Assembly: GCF_004293625.1 (NCBI RefSeq)
Contig: NZ_CP033040.1
Location: forward strand, 558,001-622,000
Reading direction: 5' to 3'
Origin: Thiomicrorhabdus indica
Lineage (GTDB): Bacteria > Pseudomonadota > Gammaproteobacteria > Thiomicrospirales > Thiomicrospiraceae
Length of the DNA stretch: 64,000 nt
Shown here: positions 1-10,064 of the stretch, one piece after another
Layout of the letters: each line of letters begins with the position of its first letter
Position numbering within the stretch: the first letter of the stretch is position 1
Position numbers and translations under genes: made by a program
Notes under the pieces: model-generated
Database searches by the model: none
What the model was told of the DNA's origin: nothing
The model's input: only the letters and a program-made list of their open reading frames with translations

Positions 1-2
1 AA

Positions 3-2888
3 ATGAAGCTTAGACTTGAACCGCAACCATTGGAATGGATTGATCGAAAATCCAGTGTTTCGTTTACTTTTGAAGGGCAAGAAATATCCGGCTTTAAAGG
101 GGATGTAATTAGTAGTGCATTATGGGCTCAGGAGGCGAAAGTCGTTGGTAGAAGCTTTAAATACCATCGTCGCCGAGGCCTGCTTAGCATGGCCAATCAT
201 GATATTAATGCCTTATTTCAGGCTAGTGATCGACCAAATGTTCGTGGTGATGTCGTTGAAGCCGAAAATGGTATGGCTTTGAGTGCTGTTAATACCTTTG
301 GCTCTTTAGCAAATGATAAAGGCGCATTGGTCGAGTGGATTGGAAAGTTTTTACCAGTCGGATTCTACTATCGAGCGTTCTATTCACCAAAATTTCTATT
401 CCCTAAGTGGGAGCGACTGATTCGTGAAATGGCAGGGCTTGGAAAGGTTGATACTAACTGGACCGAAGAGCGTAAGCCTAAACGTTATCGTCATTGTGAT
501 GTTGCGGTAATTGGTGCTGGACCTTCAGGGATGGCAGCAGCGATTGCGGCAGCTAAAAAAGGTGTGGATGTCTGTCTGATTGATGAGAATCCGCATATTG
601 GTGGTTCACTTGATTATCAGTACGTCAATGAAGATGCACAAAAACTTAACCGCCAATTTTTAAAAGAAACGATTGAATTCATGCCGAATATCGAGGTGAT
701 TACATCGGCTTATGTAGCAGGTTATTACGGAGATAATTGGTTAGGAATTAACACTTTAGACGGTTTGATTAAGCTTTCGTCACAGTCAGTTGTTGTGGCA
801 ACCGGTGTATTCGAACAGCCTGCAGTTTTCCGAAATAATGACTTGCCCGGTGTTATGAATGCCTCGGCGGCTCAAAGATTGATGTCTCGTTATGCTGTGG
901 CTCCTTGTAAAGATGCTGTTGTACTCACTGCCAATCCAGAAGGATATCGTGCTGCATTAGATCTGCATAAAAATGGCCTAGCTGTTAAAGCGATTCTGGA
1001 TACTGGAAAAACCGACTGTGAGTGGGCTGCTCAAGCAAAGAGTGCCGGTATTCCGGTGTTTGAAAACGCCAAAATTATTGAAGCCATGGGACGTAAGCAA
1101 CTCGAAGGAGTGAGTTTTTCGGTTGCCGGTATGGAAAAAAATCTTACATGTGATGGTTTATTGATGAGTGTTGGTTGGGCTCCAGCAGGCGCTCCTTTAT
1201 ATCAAGCCGGTGCAAAATTTAGCTATAACCCTATTGTTGAACAGCTACTACCGGTTGCATTGCCTGATGGTGTTTTTGCTTGCGGTCGTATTAACGGGGT
1301 ATTTGATATTGATGATCGAATTAAAGACGGGGAACAAGTCGGTGAAGCCGCAGCACAATTTATGCTAGGTGAGCCAGCTCCCGTTAATAAAGATTATATT
1401 GCTAAATATGCTCATTCTCACCCTTACCCAATCTGGCAACACCCGAAAGGTAAAGAGTTTGTCGACTTCGATGAAGATATTCAGATTAAGGACTTAAAGG
1501 GAGCAATTGCACAAGGGTTTGACAATATTGAATTAATGAAGCGTTTTTCGACCATTGGGATGGGGCCTAGTCAAGGTAAACACAGCAATATGAACGGAAT
1601 CCGTATGCTGGCGAATCTTACTGGTAAAACCATTGATCAAACGGGTTCAACGACTGCTAGACCAATGTTTCATCCAACGCAGGTTTCTCATCTAGGTGGT
1701 ATGCGTTTCCGTCCAGAGCGTTTGACTGCAATTCATAGTTTCCATCAGGAAAACAATGCGTGTTTTATGGAAGCTGGGAATTGGCTAAGACCCGAGTTCT
1801 ACCCAACTCAAGGAAGTCGTGAAGAGTCGATTGCAGCTGAGGTGTCAGCTGTGAGGAATTCCGTTGGTTTGATTGACGTGTCTACGCTTGGAAAGTTGGA
1901 AGTGTTTGGACGCGATGCCGGTAAATTGATGGATCGCCTTTATACCATGCGCATGTCGAATATGAATATAGGCGCTAGTCGCTACGCTTTGATGGTTGAT
2001 GATTCAGGGGTAGTAATTGACGATGGTGTCGCGGTTCGTTATTCGGATGAACATTTTTATGTCACTACTACGACTTCAACCTCTGATTCTGCTTATCGAT
2101 TGATTCAAAAAAAGGCGATTGAATGGGGGCTCAAAGTCACCGTGCTTAACCGAACAGGGCAAATTGGGGCGATGAATTTAGCGGGGCCAAACAGTCGTCA
2201 GATTTTGTCTCAATTGACCGACTTGGATCTGTCTAACGATGGCTTTCCTTACTTAGCGATGCGTCAAACAAAAATTCTGGGCATTGAAGCAACCTTGATT
2301 CGTGTCGGCTTTGTCGGAGAGTTGGGTTATGAGATTCATACTGATTCAGGTTCTGCATTGAGAATTTGGGAAGCAATTATGGATGCCGGTAAAGGATATG
2401 ACATCAGACCGTTTGGTGTTGAAGCTCAACGACTTCTTCGTCTTGAAAAAGGCCACATTATTGTTGGTCAAGACACCGACGGTTTGACGAATCCATTTGA
2501 AGCGAATATGCCTTGGGCTGTGCATTTCAAGAAGCCGTATTTCCTTGGTAAGCCAAGTTTGGCCAAGTTGAAAACCATGCAGAGTCGAACATTAGTGGGC
2601 CTTGAATTACTTTCAAGCGAGAAACGTGATATGCCTCTTGAATCGAATCTGGTAATCGAAAACGGCGAAATGATTGGTCGAATCACCAGTATCGGTCGCA
2701 GTGCAACTCTTAGCAAGGTGATAGGTCTAGCGATGATTGATCTACCTTTCTCCAAAGAAAATCAGAAGTTGAAAGTTAAATTGACTGATGGCCGTTTTGT
2801 CGATGCAAAAGTCGTAAAAACCCCATTTTACGATCCGGAGGGATTAATGCAAAAACCCGATGAGTCAGAGGAAGGAGATGCAGCATGA
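3..2888 (+). CDS. mgdC: N-methylglutamate dehydrogenase large subunit (sarcosine oxidase alpha-like)
   Basis: This 961-residue protein has the layout of heterotetrameric sarcosine oxidase alpha subunits. Residues about 15-90 form a Fer2-like N-terminal region (VGRSFKYHRRRG). A Rossmann FAD/NAD fold with GAGPSG lies near residue 170, and a GCV_T-type folate-binding half runs from about 560 to 950. In the N-methylglutamate pathway this subunit oxidises N-methylglutamate to glutamate and passes the methyl carbon to tetrahydrofolate. The neighbours gmaS and mgsABC argue for MgdC rather than SoxA. The start at the third base matches family N-termini, so the gene is complete. The beta and delta subunits (mgdA, mgdB) should lie just upstream. 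It overlaps the next gene by ATGA. Confidence 0.9.
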   Translation: MKLRLEPQPLEWIDRKSSVSFTFEGQEISGFKGDVISSALWAQEAKVVGRSFKYHRRRGLLSMANHDINALFQASDRPNVRGDVVEAENGMALSAVNTFGSLANDKGALVEWIGKFLPVGFYYRAFYSPKFLFPKWERLIREMAGLGKVDTNWTEERKPKRYRHCDVAVIGAGPSGMAAAIAAAKKGVDVCLIDENPHIGGSLDYQYVNEDAQKLNRQFLKETIEFMPNIEVITSAYVAGYYGDNWLGINTLDGLIKLSSQSVVVATGVFEQPAVFRNNDLPGVMNASAAQRLMSRYAVAPCKDAVVLTANPEGYRAALDLHKNGLAVKAILDTGKTDCEWAAQAKSAGIPVFENAKIIEAMGRKQLEGVSFSVAGMEKNLTCDGLLMSVGWAPAGAPLYQAGAKFSYNPIVEQLLPVALPDGVFACGRINGVFDIDDRIKDGEQVGEAAAQFMLGEPAPVNKDYIAKYAHSHPYPIWQHPKGKEFVDFDEDIQIKDLKGAIAQGFDNIELMKRFSTIGMGPSQGKHSNMNGIRMLANLTGKTIDQTGSTTARPMFHPTQVSHLGGMRFRPERLTAIHSFHQENNACFMEAGNWLRPEFYPTQGSREESIAAEVSAVRNSVGLIDVSTLGKLEVFGRDAGKLMDRLYTMRMSNMNIGASRYALMVDDSGVVIDDGVAVRYSDEHFYVTTTTSTSDSAYRLIQKKAIEWGLKVTVLNRTGQIGAMNLAGPNSRQILSQLTDLDLSNDGFPYLAMRQTKILGIEATLIRVGFVGELGYEIHTDSGSALRIWEAIMDAGKGYDIRPFGVEAQRLLRLEKGHIIVGQDTDGLTNPFEANMPWAVHFKKPYFLGKPSLAKLKTMQSRTLVGLELLSSEKRDMPLESNLVIENGEMIGRITSIGRSATLSKVIGLAMIDLPFSKENQKLKVKLTDGRFVDAKVVKTPFYDPEGLMQKPDESEEGDAA

Positions 2889-3379
2889 TCAATAATCAAC
2901 CTTTACAACTGATCTCGAAAGACTTGTCGAATTTAATGCACCTTCGAGGTGAAGGGATGCAAGAGGTTCTAGCTTCGCTTGGAGCAGAAAACCTAGAGAT
3001 TTTTCAATATCGTTCGGTGGCGAAAGATCAGTTTGTTGCAAATTTAGGAGATGAAGAGCTGTATGTTTGCGTAGAGCAACCTGTGCAGGTCTCACTAGAA
3101 AAGAATCAATATGCATTTCCACGAGGGGATGCTGTATTTGAATTGTTGGGAAATTGGAAAGCTTTGCTGTCAGAAGTCTGTATTTACGACTTTCGTCAAT
3201 GCCGGCCGGGGGATTTCCTGATGGTATCGGTTGCAGGTATATCAGCCTGGTTACTGATTCCGGAAACCGATGAACCACTTATTTTAGGTTGTGATCCCAC
3301 TTTAGGGCACTACTTTCAGGAAACTTTAACAAGGCAAATAGAAGAGTCGCCTTTTCTAAAAAACGGAGTTCGAAAATGA
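2885..3379 (+). CDS. mgdD: N-methylglutamate dehydrogenase small subunit (sarcosine oxidase gamma-like)
   Basis: This 164-residue protein is placed and sized like the SoxG/MgdD gamma subunit. Weak family signatures are visible, such as [13 protein letters not shown] and the closing [11 protein letters not shown] region. It starts within the stop of mgdC and ends within the start of gmaS (ATGA at both junctions), so it is translationally coupled in the operon. The subunit completes the folate/FAD dehydrogenase complex. Assignment rests more on position than on sequence, because gamma subunits diverge strongly. Confidence 0.8.
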   Translation: MINNQPLQLISKDLSNLMHLRGEGMQEVLASLGAENLEIFQYRSVAKDQFVANLGDEELYVCVEQPVQVSLEKNQYAFPRGDAVFELLGNWKALLSEVCIYDFRQCRPGDFLMVSVAGISAWLLIPETDEPLILGCDPTLGHYFQETLTRQIEESPFLKNGVRK

Positions 3380-4710
3380 CGATTGAAGAAGCAAAGAAAT
3401 TTCTCGAAGAGAATCAAATTAAATATATTCTCGCACAATTTGTAGATATTCATGGCGTGGCAAAAACCAAATCGGTGCCAGCTAGCTGTTTGGAAGCGAT
3501 TGTAGAAGATGGTGCAGGGTTTGCAGGGTTTGCTGTCTGGGGTTTGGGCATGGAGCCTCATGATGGTGATTATATGGCTAAGGCTGATTTAAGCACTTTA
3601 AGCCTTGTTCCATGGCAACCGGGTTATGCGCGTATCGCCTGTACGGGTCATGTTCATGACCAACCTTATGAGTTTGATACACGTCATATCATGTTGAAAC
3701 AAATTGAGCGTTTATCTGAAAAAGGCTGGACTTTGAACACAGGGATTGAACCTGAATTCAGCCTACTGCGTCGTGATGAAAAGGGTCATCTGGTGCCGTT
3801 TGATGAAAGTGATACACTGGATAAGCCATGTTATGACTATAAAGGGTTATCTCGTTCTCGTGTATTTCTTGAGAAGTTTGTAGATTCTTTACAGCAAGTC
3901 GGATTTGATGTTTACCAAATTGATCATGAGGATGCTAACGGGCAATTTGAGATTAACTATACTTATTCGGATGCAAAAACCTCTGCAGATCGCATCACTT
4001 TTGTGCGAATGGCAGGAAGCGAAATTGCAAACGAACTAGGAATGATTTGTTCGTTTATGCCAAAACCAAATGCCAATCGAACAGGGAATGGTTTCCACTA
4101 TCATTTATCGATTACCGATGACCAAGGAAATAACTTATTCAAGGATGATAGTGATACCAATAACATGGGACTTTCAAAACTTGCCTACCACTTCCTTGGA
4201 GGGTTGATGCATCATGCGAAAGCACTATGTGCATTTGCTGCGCCAACCGTGAACTCTTATAAACGTCTTGTTGTTGGACGCTCGCTTTCCGGAGCAACTT
4301 GGGCACCAGCATTTATTAGCTATGGTGATAATAACCGCTCGGCAATGGTTCGTGTGCCATACGGGCGTTTAGAGTTCCGCTTACCTGATACAGGATCGAA
4401 TGCTTACCTTGTAACAGCTGCGATTATTGCTGCTGGTCTGGATGGTGTAGCGAACAAGCTTGATCCGGGTGAACCTCACAACATCAATCACTATGCATTG
4501 TCACTAGAAGAAATTAAAGAGCGAGGAATTGATACCTTGCCTCAATCTTTGTCAGAAGCCTTGGATGAGTTGGAAGAAGATTCGTTATTCGTCGAACAGT
4601 TCGGAGAGGGCTTTATGAAAGAATTTATTGATATCAAACGTATGGAATGGGTTGAATACCAACGCCATGTGTCTGATTGGGAGTTAAACCGTTATGCAGA
4701 GTATTTTTAA
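3376..4710 (+). CDS. gmaS: gamma-glutamylmethylamide synthetase (glutamine synthetase family)
   Basis: A 444-residue glutamine-synthetase-fold enzyme. The N-terminal beta-grasp has [14 protein letters not shown], followed by the catalytic barrel with [17 protein letters not shown] and [15 protein letters not shown]. Glutamine-synthetase relatives in N-methylglutamate operons ligate methylamine to glutamate with ATP, giving gamma-glutamylmethylamide. That product feeds N-methylglutamate synthase, encoded by the next three genes. Overlap with mgdD (ATGA) and a 12-bp gap to mgsA show operon membership. A plain glutamine synthetase is unlikely given the context and the type III-like N-terminus. 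Confidence 0.9.
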   Translation: MTIEEAKKFLEENQIKYILAQFVDIHGVAKTKSVPASCLEAIVEDGAGFAGFAVWGLGMEPHDGDYMAKADLSTLSLVPWQPGYARIACTGHVHDQPYEFDTRHIMLKQIERLSEKGWTLNTGIEPEFSLLRRDEKGHLVPFDESDTLDKPCYDYKGLSRSRVFLEKFVDSLQQVGFDVYQIDHEDANGQFEINYTYSDAKTSADRITFVRMAGSEIANELGMICSFMPKPNANRTGNGFHYHLSITDDQGNNLFKDDSDTNNMGLSKLAYHFLGGLMHHAKALCAFAAPTVNSYKRLVVGRSLSGATWAPAFISYGDNNRSAMVRVPYGRLEFRLPDTGSNAYLVTAAIIAAGLDGVANKLDPGEPHNINHYALSLEEIKERGIDTLPQSLSEALDELEEDSLFVEQFGEGFMKEFIDIKRMEWVEYQRHVSDWELNRYAEYF

Positions 4711-4722
4711 AGGAGAAGGCTC

Positions 4723-5622
4723 ATGTGTGGAATTGTAGGGTTGTATTTAAAAAATAGCGCGCTGGAAAGTCAGCTTGGAAAGCTATTTGAGCCAATGCTT
4801 ATCGCGATGACTGGCCGTGGGCCTGACAGTGCAGGATTCGCCATTTATGGTGATGAAGTGCCTGATGACATGATTAAGTTGACGCTTCAGCATGAAGATG
4901 AACATTATCCTTGGCACAGTTTGGCAGAAAAACTTGAAGAAGTTTGTAAAACAGATGTTTCTGTCATGCACAACGCTAACGCGGCAGTACTTAAGTTGAA
5001 AGCAGATGAAAGTTCTGTGCGTGAAATAATCGCTGAGTTTGATACAAGTATTCGGATTATGAGTGTTGGACGTTCAATTGAAATTCTAAAAGAAGTGGGC
5101 TTGCCTGAACAGATTGCGGAGCGTTTTACTTTGTCAGGTATGAAAGGTTCGCACATTGTTGGACATACTCGTATGGCGACAGAGAGTGGTGTCACTATGG
5201 AAGGTTCTCATCCTTTCTCGACTGGAATGGATCTGTGTTTGGTTCATAACGGTTCACTTTCAAATCATAACCGTTTGCGTGAAGAACTAGAGAAAGAAGG
5301 TATCCAATTTGAGACTGAAAACGATTCAGAAGTCGCTGCTGGTTACCTTACTTGGCGTCTGCGTCAAGGTGCAAGTGTGAAAGAAGCTTTGGAAGGTGCG
5401 ATTGAAGACCTTGATGGTTTCTTTACCTTTACTGTTGGAACAAAAGACGGTTTCGCAGTCGTTCGTGATCCGATTGCTTGTAAACCTGCTGTTATGGCTG
5501 AAACAGAGGATTATGTGGCAATGGCTTCTGAATATCATGCGTTGTCAACTCTCCCTGGTATTGAAAATGCCAAGTTATGGGAGCCGACTCCTGGAAAAGT
5601 ATATTTCTGGGGTAAAGGTTAA
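4723..5622 (+). CDS. mgsA: N-methylglutamate synthase subunit A (class II glutamine amidotransferase)
   Basis: A 299-residue class II amidotransferase domain. It opens with MCGIVGLYL, so Cys2 becomes the N-terminal nucleophile after Met removal. It also has GHTRMATESG and the oxyanion segment VHNGSLSNHNRLREEL. It corresponds to the glutaminase domain of glutamate synthase. In the N-methylglutamate pathway this domain is a separate polypeptide that works with mgsB and mgsC. The RBS AAAGGAG precedes the ATG. Confidence 0.9.
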   Translation: MCGIVGLYLKNSALESQLGKLFEPMLIAMTGRGPDSAGFAIYGDEVPDDMIKLTLQHEDEHYPWHSLAEKLEEVCKTDVSVMHNANAAVLKLKADESSVREIIAEFDTSIRIMSVGRSIEILKEVGLPEQIAERFTLSGMKGSHIVGHTRMATESGVTMEGSHPFSTGMDLCLVHNGSLSNHNRLREELEKEGIQFETENDSEVAAGYLTWRLRQGASVKEALEGAIEDLDGFFTFTVGTKDGFAVVRDPIACKPAVMAETEDYVAMASEYHALSTLPGIENAKLWEPTPGKVYFWGKG

Positions 5623-5662
5623 TTAGTGAAAGACACAGCAAGACAATAAGAAAGGATTTGCC

Positions 5663-6340
5663 ATGAAATTTGATTTAAAAACACAAACGGTGCGTGAGGT
5701 AAATCAGGCTTTGCACGATTTACCAAAAGATAAAGAAGCAGAAGTTGAAGTCAGCGGTATTAGCGGTGATCACAATTTGGCTGTCGGAATGGATCAACCC
5801 GTAAAAATTACTTTAAATGGTCATGCTGGTTACTACTGTGCCGGTATGAATAAAACTGCTGAGATTGTGGTCAATGGAAATGTTGGACAAGGCGTTGCTG
5901 AAAACATGATGTCCGGTAAGGTGCATGTTAAAGGTAATGCAAGCCAATCAGCTGCTGCAACAGCTCACGGTGGACTATTGATCGTTGACGGTGATGCTGC
6001 AGCTCGTTGCGGTATCTCTATGAAAGGTGTCAATATTGTTGTTAAAGGTTCAGTCGGTCATATGAGTGCCTTTATGGGGCAGTCAGGTTGTCTGGTTGTT
6101 TGTGGCGATGCAGGTGAAGCACTTGGTGATTCGCTTTACGAGGCTCATCTTTATGTAAAAGGGAAGGTTGAATCTCTTGGTGCAGACTGTGTGAAAAAAG
6201 AGATGCGCGCAGAGCATATTGAAGAGTTATCTGCTTTGTTGAAAGAAGCAGGTTGTGATGATAACCCTGAAGACTTTACTCGTTACGGTTCTGGAAGACA
6301 GCTGTATACCTTTAAAGTTGACAACACCTCAGCTTACTAA
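5663..6340 (+). CDS. mgsB: N-methylglutamate synthase subunit B (GXGXG domain)
   Basis: 225 residues with the repeated beta-helix pattern of the glutamate synthase C-terminal GXGXG domain (for example NGNVGQGVAENM, GDAAARCGISMKG, GDAGEALGDSLYEAHLYVKG). It is the structural partner of mgsA and mgsC and corresponds to the GltB domain 3-like subunit found separately in methylamine operons. An AGAAAGGA ribosome site precedes the ATG, and the gap from mgsA is 40 bp. Confidence 0.88.
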   Translation: MKFDLKTQTVREVNQALHDLPKDKEAEVEVSGISGDHNLAVGMDQPVKITLNGHAGYYCAGMNKTAEIVVNGNVGQGVAENMMSGKVHVKGNASQSAAATAHGGLLIVDGDAAARCGISMKGVNIVVKGSVGHMSAFMGQSGCLVVCGDAGEALGDSLYEAHLYVKGKVESLGADCVKKEMRAEHIEELSALLKEAGCDDNPEDFTRYGSGRQLYTFKVDNTSAY

Positions 6341-6369
6341 TTTAGCCGATCAAGAATAAGGAGTCTGTT

Positions 6370-7689
6370 ATGACAATGGAGAAACCAGGATTAATCGAGT
6401 CGGCTACTTTTAGTCGTGATGTAATCAATGAAATTCAACGTGCAGCGGATACAGGGATTTATGATATCCGTGGTTTTGGTGCCAAGCGAAAAGTACCGCA
6501 TTTTGATGACCTGCTCTTTTTAGGAGCGAGTATGTCACGTTATCCGCTGGAAGGGTATCGTGAAAAATGTGGAACTGATGTCACTTTGGGAACCCGTTTT
6601 GCTAAAAAGCCAATTAAATTAGATACAGTTGTCACCATTGCTGGTATGAGTTTTGGGGCGCTTTCGGCAAATGCTAAAGAAGCTTTAGGTCGCGGAGCGA
6701 ACATTGCCGGCACTTCTACGACTACTGGTGACGGTGGTATGACACCAGAAGAGCGTCAGAACTCTAAAACTTTGGTGTATCAATATTTACCTTCTCGTTA
6801 CGGAATGAATCCTGATGATTTGCGTAAAGCGGATGCAATTGAAGTTGTTCTAGGACAGGGCGCTAAGCCAGGCGGCGGCGGAATGCTACTTGGACAGAAA
6901 ATCACTGACCGTGTTGCAAAGATGCGTACGCTACCAAAAGGCATTGACCAGCGTAGTGCTTGTCGTCACCCTGATTGGACAGGTCCTGATGATCTAGCAA
7001 TTAAAATTCAAGAATTGCGTGAAATTACGGATTGGCAAGTTCCGATTTATATCAAAGTAGGTGCTACGCGTACTTATTACGATGTGAAGCTAGCTGTTAA
7101 ATCAGGTGCAGATGTTATCGTAGTTGATGGTATGCAAGGTGGTACTGCGGCGACTCAAGATGTCTTTATTGAGCACGTAGGTATTCCAACTATGGCTGCT
7201 ATTCCACAAGCTGTTCGCGCTCTTCAGGAAATGGGGATGCACCGTAAGGTTCAGTTAATTGTTTCCGGTGGTATCCGTAGTGGTGCTGATGTTGCAAAAT
7301 GTATGGCTCTTGGTGCAGATGCGGTAGCAATTGGTACTGCTGCTTTAGTTGCTTTGGGTTGTAACCATCCGAAGTGGGATGATGAATATCAGAAGATTGG
7401 TTCTGCTGCTGGTTTCTATGATGATTATCATGAAGGAAAGTGCCCGGCCGGTATTTCGACTCAAGATCCTGATTTATCATCTCGTCTAGATCCGGTTGAT
7501 GCGGGTCGTCGTTTGGCAAACTATCTGAACGTACTGACGCTTGAAGCGCAGACGTTGGCTCGAGCTTGTGGTAAGTCGCATCTACACAATCTAGAACCTG
7601 AGGATCTTGTGGCGTTAAATGTTGAAGCGGCTGCAATGGCAGGTGTTCCTTTAGCGGGAACAAGTTGGGTTCCTGGTAAGGAGTTCTAA
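6370..7689 (+). CDS. mgsC: N-methylglutamate synthase subunit C (FMN-binding glutamate synthase domain)
   Basis: A 439-residue protein corresponding to the FMN / iron-sulfur synthase domain of glutamate synthase. Visible motifs are GMSFGALSANAKEALGRGANIAGTSTTTGDGGM, GQGAKPGGGGML, DGMQGGTAATQD and VSGGIRSGADVAKCMALGADAVAIGTAAL. With mgsA and mgsB it converts gamma-glutamylmethylamide (or methylamine plus glutamate) to N-methylglutamate. The RBS AAGGAG precedes the ATG. It lies six bases from folD, so one transcript is likely. Confidence 0.9.
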   Translation: MTMEKPGLIESATFSRDVINEIQRAADTGIYDIRGFGAKRKVPHFDDLLFLGASMSRYPLEGYREKCGTDVTLGTRFAKKPIKLDTVVTIAGMSFGALSANAKEALGRGANIAGTSTTTGDGGMTPEERQNSKTLVYQYLPSRYGMNPDDLRKADAIEVVLGQGAKPGGGGMLLGQKITDRVAKMRTLPKGIDQRSACRHPDWTGPDDLAIKIQELREITDWQVPIYIKVGATRTYYDVKLAVKSGADVIVVDGMQGGTAATQDVFIEHVGIPTMAAIPQAVRALQEMGMHRKVQLIVSGGIRSGADVAKCMALGADAVAIGTAALVALGCNHPKWDDEYQKIGSAAGFYDDYHEGKCPAGISTQDPDLSSRLDPVDAGRRLANYLNVLTLEAQTLARACGKSHLHNLEPEDLVALNVEAAAMAGVPLAGTSWVPGKEF

Positions 7690-7695
7690 GCTGTC

Positions 7696-8565
7696 ATGAG
7701 TGCGCAAATCATTGATGGTAAGGCGGTCTCAAAGACCGTCCGCCAGAAGATTAAAACCAAGGTAGATGAACGCTTGTCGCAAGGCCTTCGTGCACCTGGT
7801 TTAGCGGTGATTCTAATTGGTGATGATCCGGCATCTTCTGTCTATGTCAATAACAAAAAACGTGCTTGCGAAGAAGTGGGCTTTGTATCAAAGTCTTGGC
7901 ATTTACCTGAATCGACGACACAGAGTGATTTACTGGCTTTGATTAAGGAGCTGAATGAAGACCATTCAATGGATGGGATTTTAGTTCAGCTTCCTTTGCC
8001 GGATCACATTGAAGATGAAACAGTGATTGAATCGATCCATCCCGACAAGGATGTTGACGGTTTTCATCCCTATAATATCGGTCGTTTGACAGTCAGAATG
8101 CCGACTTTGCGCCCTTGTACACCATACGGTTGTATGACTTTGCTTAATCATTATGGGCTTTCGGCTAAAGGAAAACATGCAGTGATTGTCGGTGCGTCGA
8201 ATATTGTCGGTCGCCCTATGTCTCTCGAGTTGCTTTTGGCCGGTGCGACGACGACTGTTTGTCATCGGTTTACCGAAGATTTACAGACCCATGTCGCAAT
8301 GGCTGATATTTTGGTTGTAGCGGTCGGTAAGGCGAATTTTATTCCAGCAGATTGGTTGAAGCCGGGGTGTATCGTGATAGATGTAGGTATTAACCGTTTG
8401 GAAGATGGTTCCTTGACGGGAGATGTTGAAAACAAAGCTGATGAGATCGCTTCGTTTATCACACCTGTGCCTGGTGGCGTGGGTCCTATGACTATTGCAA
8501 CGCTACTGGAAAATACACTGATTGCCTGTGAAAGGCATCAGCAAAGCCCATATTTTTCTACCTAG
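7696..8565 (+). CDS. folD: methylenetetrahydrofolate dehydrogenase / methenyltetrahydrofolate cyclohydrolase
   Basis: 289 residues, the usual FolD length. Signatures are [14 protein letters not shown], the catalytic-lysine region, [29 protein letters not shown], the Rossmann [11 protein letters not shown] and [16 protein letters not shown]. It interconverts 5,10-methylene-, methenyl- and 10-formyl-tetrahydrofolate. Its place as the last gene of the operon fits a role in processing the methylene-THF formed when N-methylglutamate dehydrogenase loads the methyl carbon onto folate. The ribosome site is weak, which suggests coupling to mgsC. A hairpin terminator follows. Confidence 0.93.
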   Translation: MSAQIIDGKAVSKTVRQKIKTKVDERLSQGLRAPGLAVILIGDDPASSVYVNNKKRACEEVGFVSKSWHLPESTTQSDLLALIKELNEDHSMDGILVQLPLPDHIEDETVIESIHPDKDVDGFHPYNIGRLTVRMPTLRPCTPYGCMTLLNHYGLSAKGKHAVIVGASNIVGRPMSLELLLAGATTTVCHRFTEDLQTHVAMADILVVAVGKANFIPADWLKPGCIVIDVGINRLEDGSLTGDVENKADEIASFITPVPGGVGPMTIATLLENTLIACERHQQSPYFST

Positions 8566-8597
8566 TATTATTTTTTAGTAGACCGTTTACTTCTTTT

Positions 8598-8630
8598 GCC
8601 ATGTTGATCGTTAAGACGCATGGCTTTTTT
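8598..8630 (+). terminator. intrinsic terminator after folD
   Basis: A hairpin with arms GCCATG (8598-8603) and CATGGC (8619-8624) is followed by six T. It closes the methylamine operon. Confidence 0.65.
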
Positions 8631-8650
8631 GGTTCTGGAGATTTAATTTT

Positions 8651-9343
8651 ATGAATGTTGTGGTGTTAATCCATGCGCCTTTTGAAAGGCTCGGGCAGAT
8701 TCAGTTGTGGCTCGAGCAACGTGCTGCCGTAATTCATGAAGTATGTGTTTATCAACAAGACGCTGTTTATCCTCCATTGGATGAAATAGACCTAGTCATC
8801 GTACTTGGCGGTCCGATGAGTGTAAATGAGGAGGATAAGTATCCTTGGCTAGTTGGTGAGAAGGTGTATATACGAGAGATTATTGAGGCAAATATCCCAT
8901 TGTTGGGTATCTGTCTAGGAGGACAATTGATTGCCACAGCTTTAGGCTCTAAAGTGACCTTGAATCCTGAAATGGAGATTGGTTGGCATCTGGTTGAGCG
9001 TACTTCGAATTCTGTTGATGTTTTCCAGTTTCCGAAAAGTTTAGAGGTTTTTAATTGGCATGGTGAAACCTTTGAATTGCCAAAGGGAGCAAAACGTTTA
9101 CTGAGAAGTAAAGTTTGTGAGAATCAAGGGTTTCAGATTGGTAGGCGTGTAATCGGTCTGCAATGTCATCCAGAAGTTCGCAAACAGGAAATTTCGGAAT
9201 GGATTTCTGAAATTGGTGGTCAGATGGAGCAAGGAGACTATGTGCAAAGACCCGAAGAAATGCTAAATGACGCTGACCGTAAAATGCTTGCTGTAAGGCC
9301 GGTATTGTTTGAACTTTTGGAGTACTTGACTGCTCCAACTTAA
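8651..9343 (+). CDS. type 1 glutamine amidotransferase (GMP-synthase-like)
   Basis: A 230-residue class I amidotransferase with a recognisable triad: nucleophile Cys88 in GICLGGQL, and His173 and Glu175 in GLQCHPEV. It also carries LGGPMSVNEEDKYPWL and NWHGETFELP, typical of stand-alone GMP-synthase-like amidotransferases. The acceptor substrate is unknown. It follows the methylamine operon after a terminator and has its own leader. A role in releasing gamma-glutamyl or glutamine nitrogen is possible but is inferred only from position. The MITE copy begins one base after its stop codon. Confidence 0.8.
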   Translation: MNVVVLIHAPFERLGQIQLWLEQRAAVIHEVCVYQQDAVYPPLDEIDLVIVLGGPMSVNEEDKYPWLVGEKVYIREIIEANIPLLGICLGGQLIATALGSKVTLNPEMEIGWHLVERTSNSVDVFQFPKSLEVFNWHGETFELPKGAKRLLRSKVCENQGFQIGRRVIGLQCHPEVRKQEISEWISEIGGQMEQGDYVQRPEEMLNDADRKMLAVRPVLFELLEYLTAPT

Positions 9344-9344
9344 G

Positions 9345-9523
9345 TAGTCGATTCTGAATAACTCGTTTAATTTATGGCAAAGCCCCTTCGGGTGGGCGTT
9401 TAAGCAGATATTCTCGTTGTTGTGAACCTCAATAATGGAATAACTATTATCTTCAATCCACGCCTAGAGCCTATCTACTTAAACATCCCACATAAATCTA
9501 AACCAGTTATTCAGAGTCGACTA
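9345..9523. mobile_element. MITE copy 1 (179 bp)
   Basis: The element is bounded by imperfect 19-bp terminal inverted repeats, TAGTCGATTCTGAATAACT at the left and the reverse complement of TAGTCGACTCTGAATAACT at the right. It matches the copy at 28050-28177 with about two substitutions over 128 bp. It also carries an extra 51 bp at 9366-9416. There is no coding capacity. It sits directly behind the amidotransferase stop codon. Confidence 0.75.
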
Positions 9524-9594
9524 AGTATGTCCGGTGTGAGAAGTGGTCGTTCGGTCTGAGTCTGTCCGAATGATTACTTTGGCAAATGAATGGT

Positions 9595-10041
9595 TCAAAC
9601 CAATTTAGAAAAAACTCCGAGTCGAGTATTTAAAAAGTCCTGACTCTGATAAAACTCTATTGCTGAATGATTGTCTAGGTCATAGACCAATTGAATTCGA
9701 TTACATCCATTTTTTACACACCATTTTTGTAGTTCTGCCATCATCGATTTTCCAATTCCCTTCTTTCGAAAATCCGAGTGAATAACAACATCTTCAACCC
9801 ATGCGGATTTACCACCGGTTGCTGTCGAATAAACCCATTGTGCTGTACACATTCCAATAATCTTGTCGCCGGAACATGCCACAAGTGCATATCTATTATC
9901 GTCGTTAATAATTTCTTTTAAGCCTTGAGCAGTGTTTATTGAGCTGAAGTTGAAGTCGGCTTCTATGGAAAATAGCAATTTCAGCAAATTTACCATGTCT
10001 GCAATATCGTTTGTTTCAGCGGGTCGAATCTTAATGTTCAT
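9595..10041 (-). CDS. GNAT-family N-acetyltransferase
   Basis: A 148-residue GNAT domain. It starts with IKIRPAETNDIADMVNLL. The acetyl-CoA loop is VVIHSDFRKKGIGKSMM (the R-x-x-G-x-G/A type motif), and the closing half has NGCNRIQLVYDLDNHSAIEFYQSQDF. The substrate is unknown. It lies downstream of the glnK-amt operon but is separated by a hairpin, so it is probably transcribed separately. Confidence 0.8.
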   Translation of the reverse strand: MNIKIRPAETNDIADMVNLLKLLFSIEADFNFSSINTAQGLKEIINDDNRYALVACSGDKIIGMCTAQWVYSTATGGKSAWVEDVVIHSDFRKKGIGKSMMAELQKWCVKNGCNRIQLVYDLDNHSAIEFYQSQDFLNTRLGVFSKLV

Positions 10042-10064
10042 AGGTTTATTCCGTTTTAACGTAA

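Noticed and set aside
2889-3278. A 129-codon open frame antisense to mgdD
   Set aside because: mgdD fits the operon with ATGA overlaps on both sides. The antisense frame has no start signal or family motif.
7199-7663. A 154-codon open frame antisense to mgsC
   Set aside because: It lies wholly inside mgsC, whose motifs are unmistakable, and its translation is low-complexity (H/Q/P-rich), as expected for a shadow frame.
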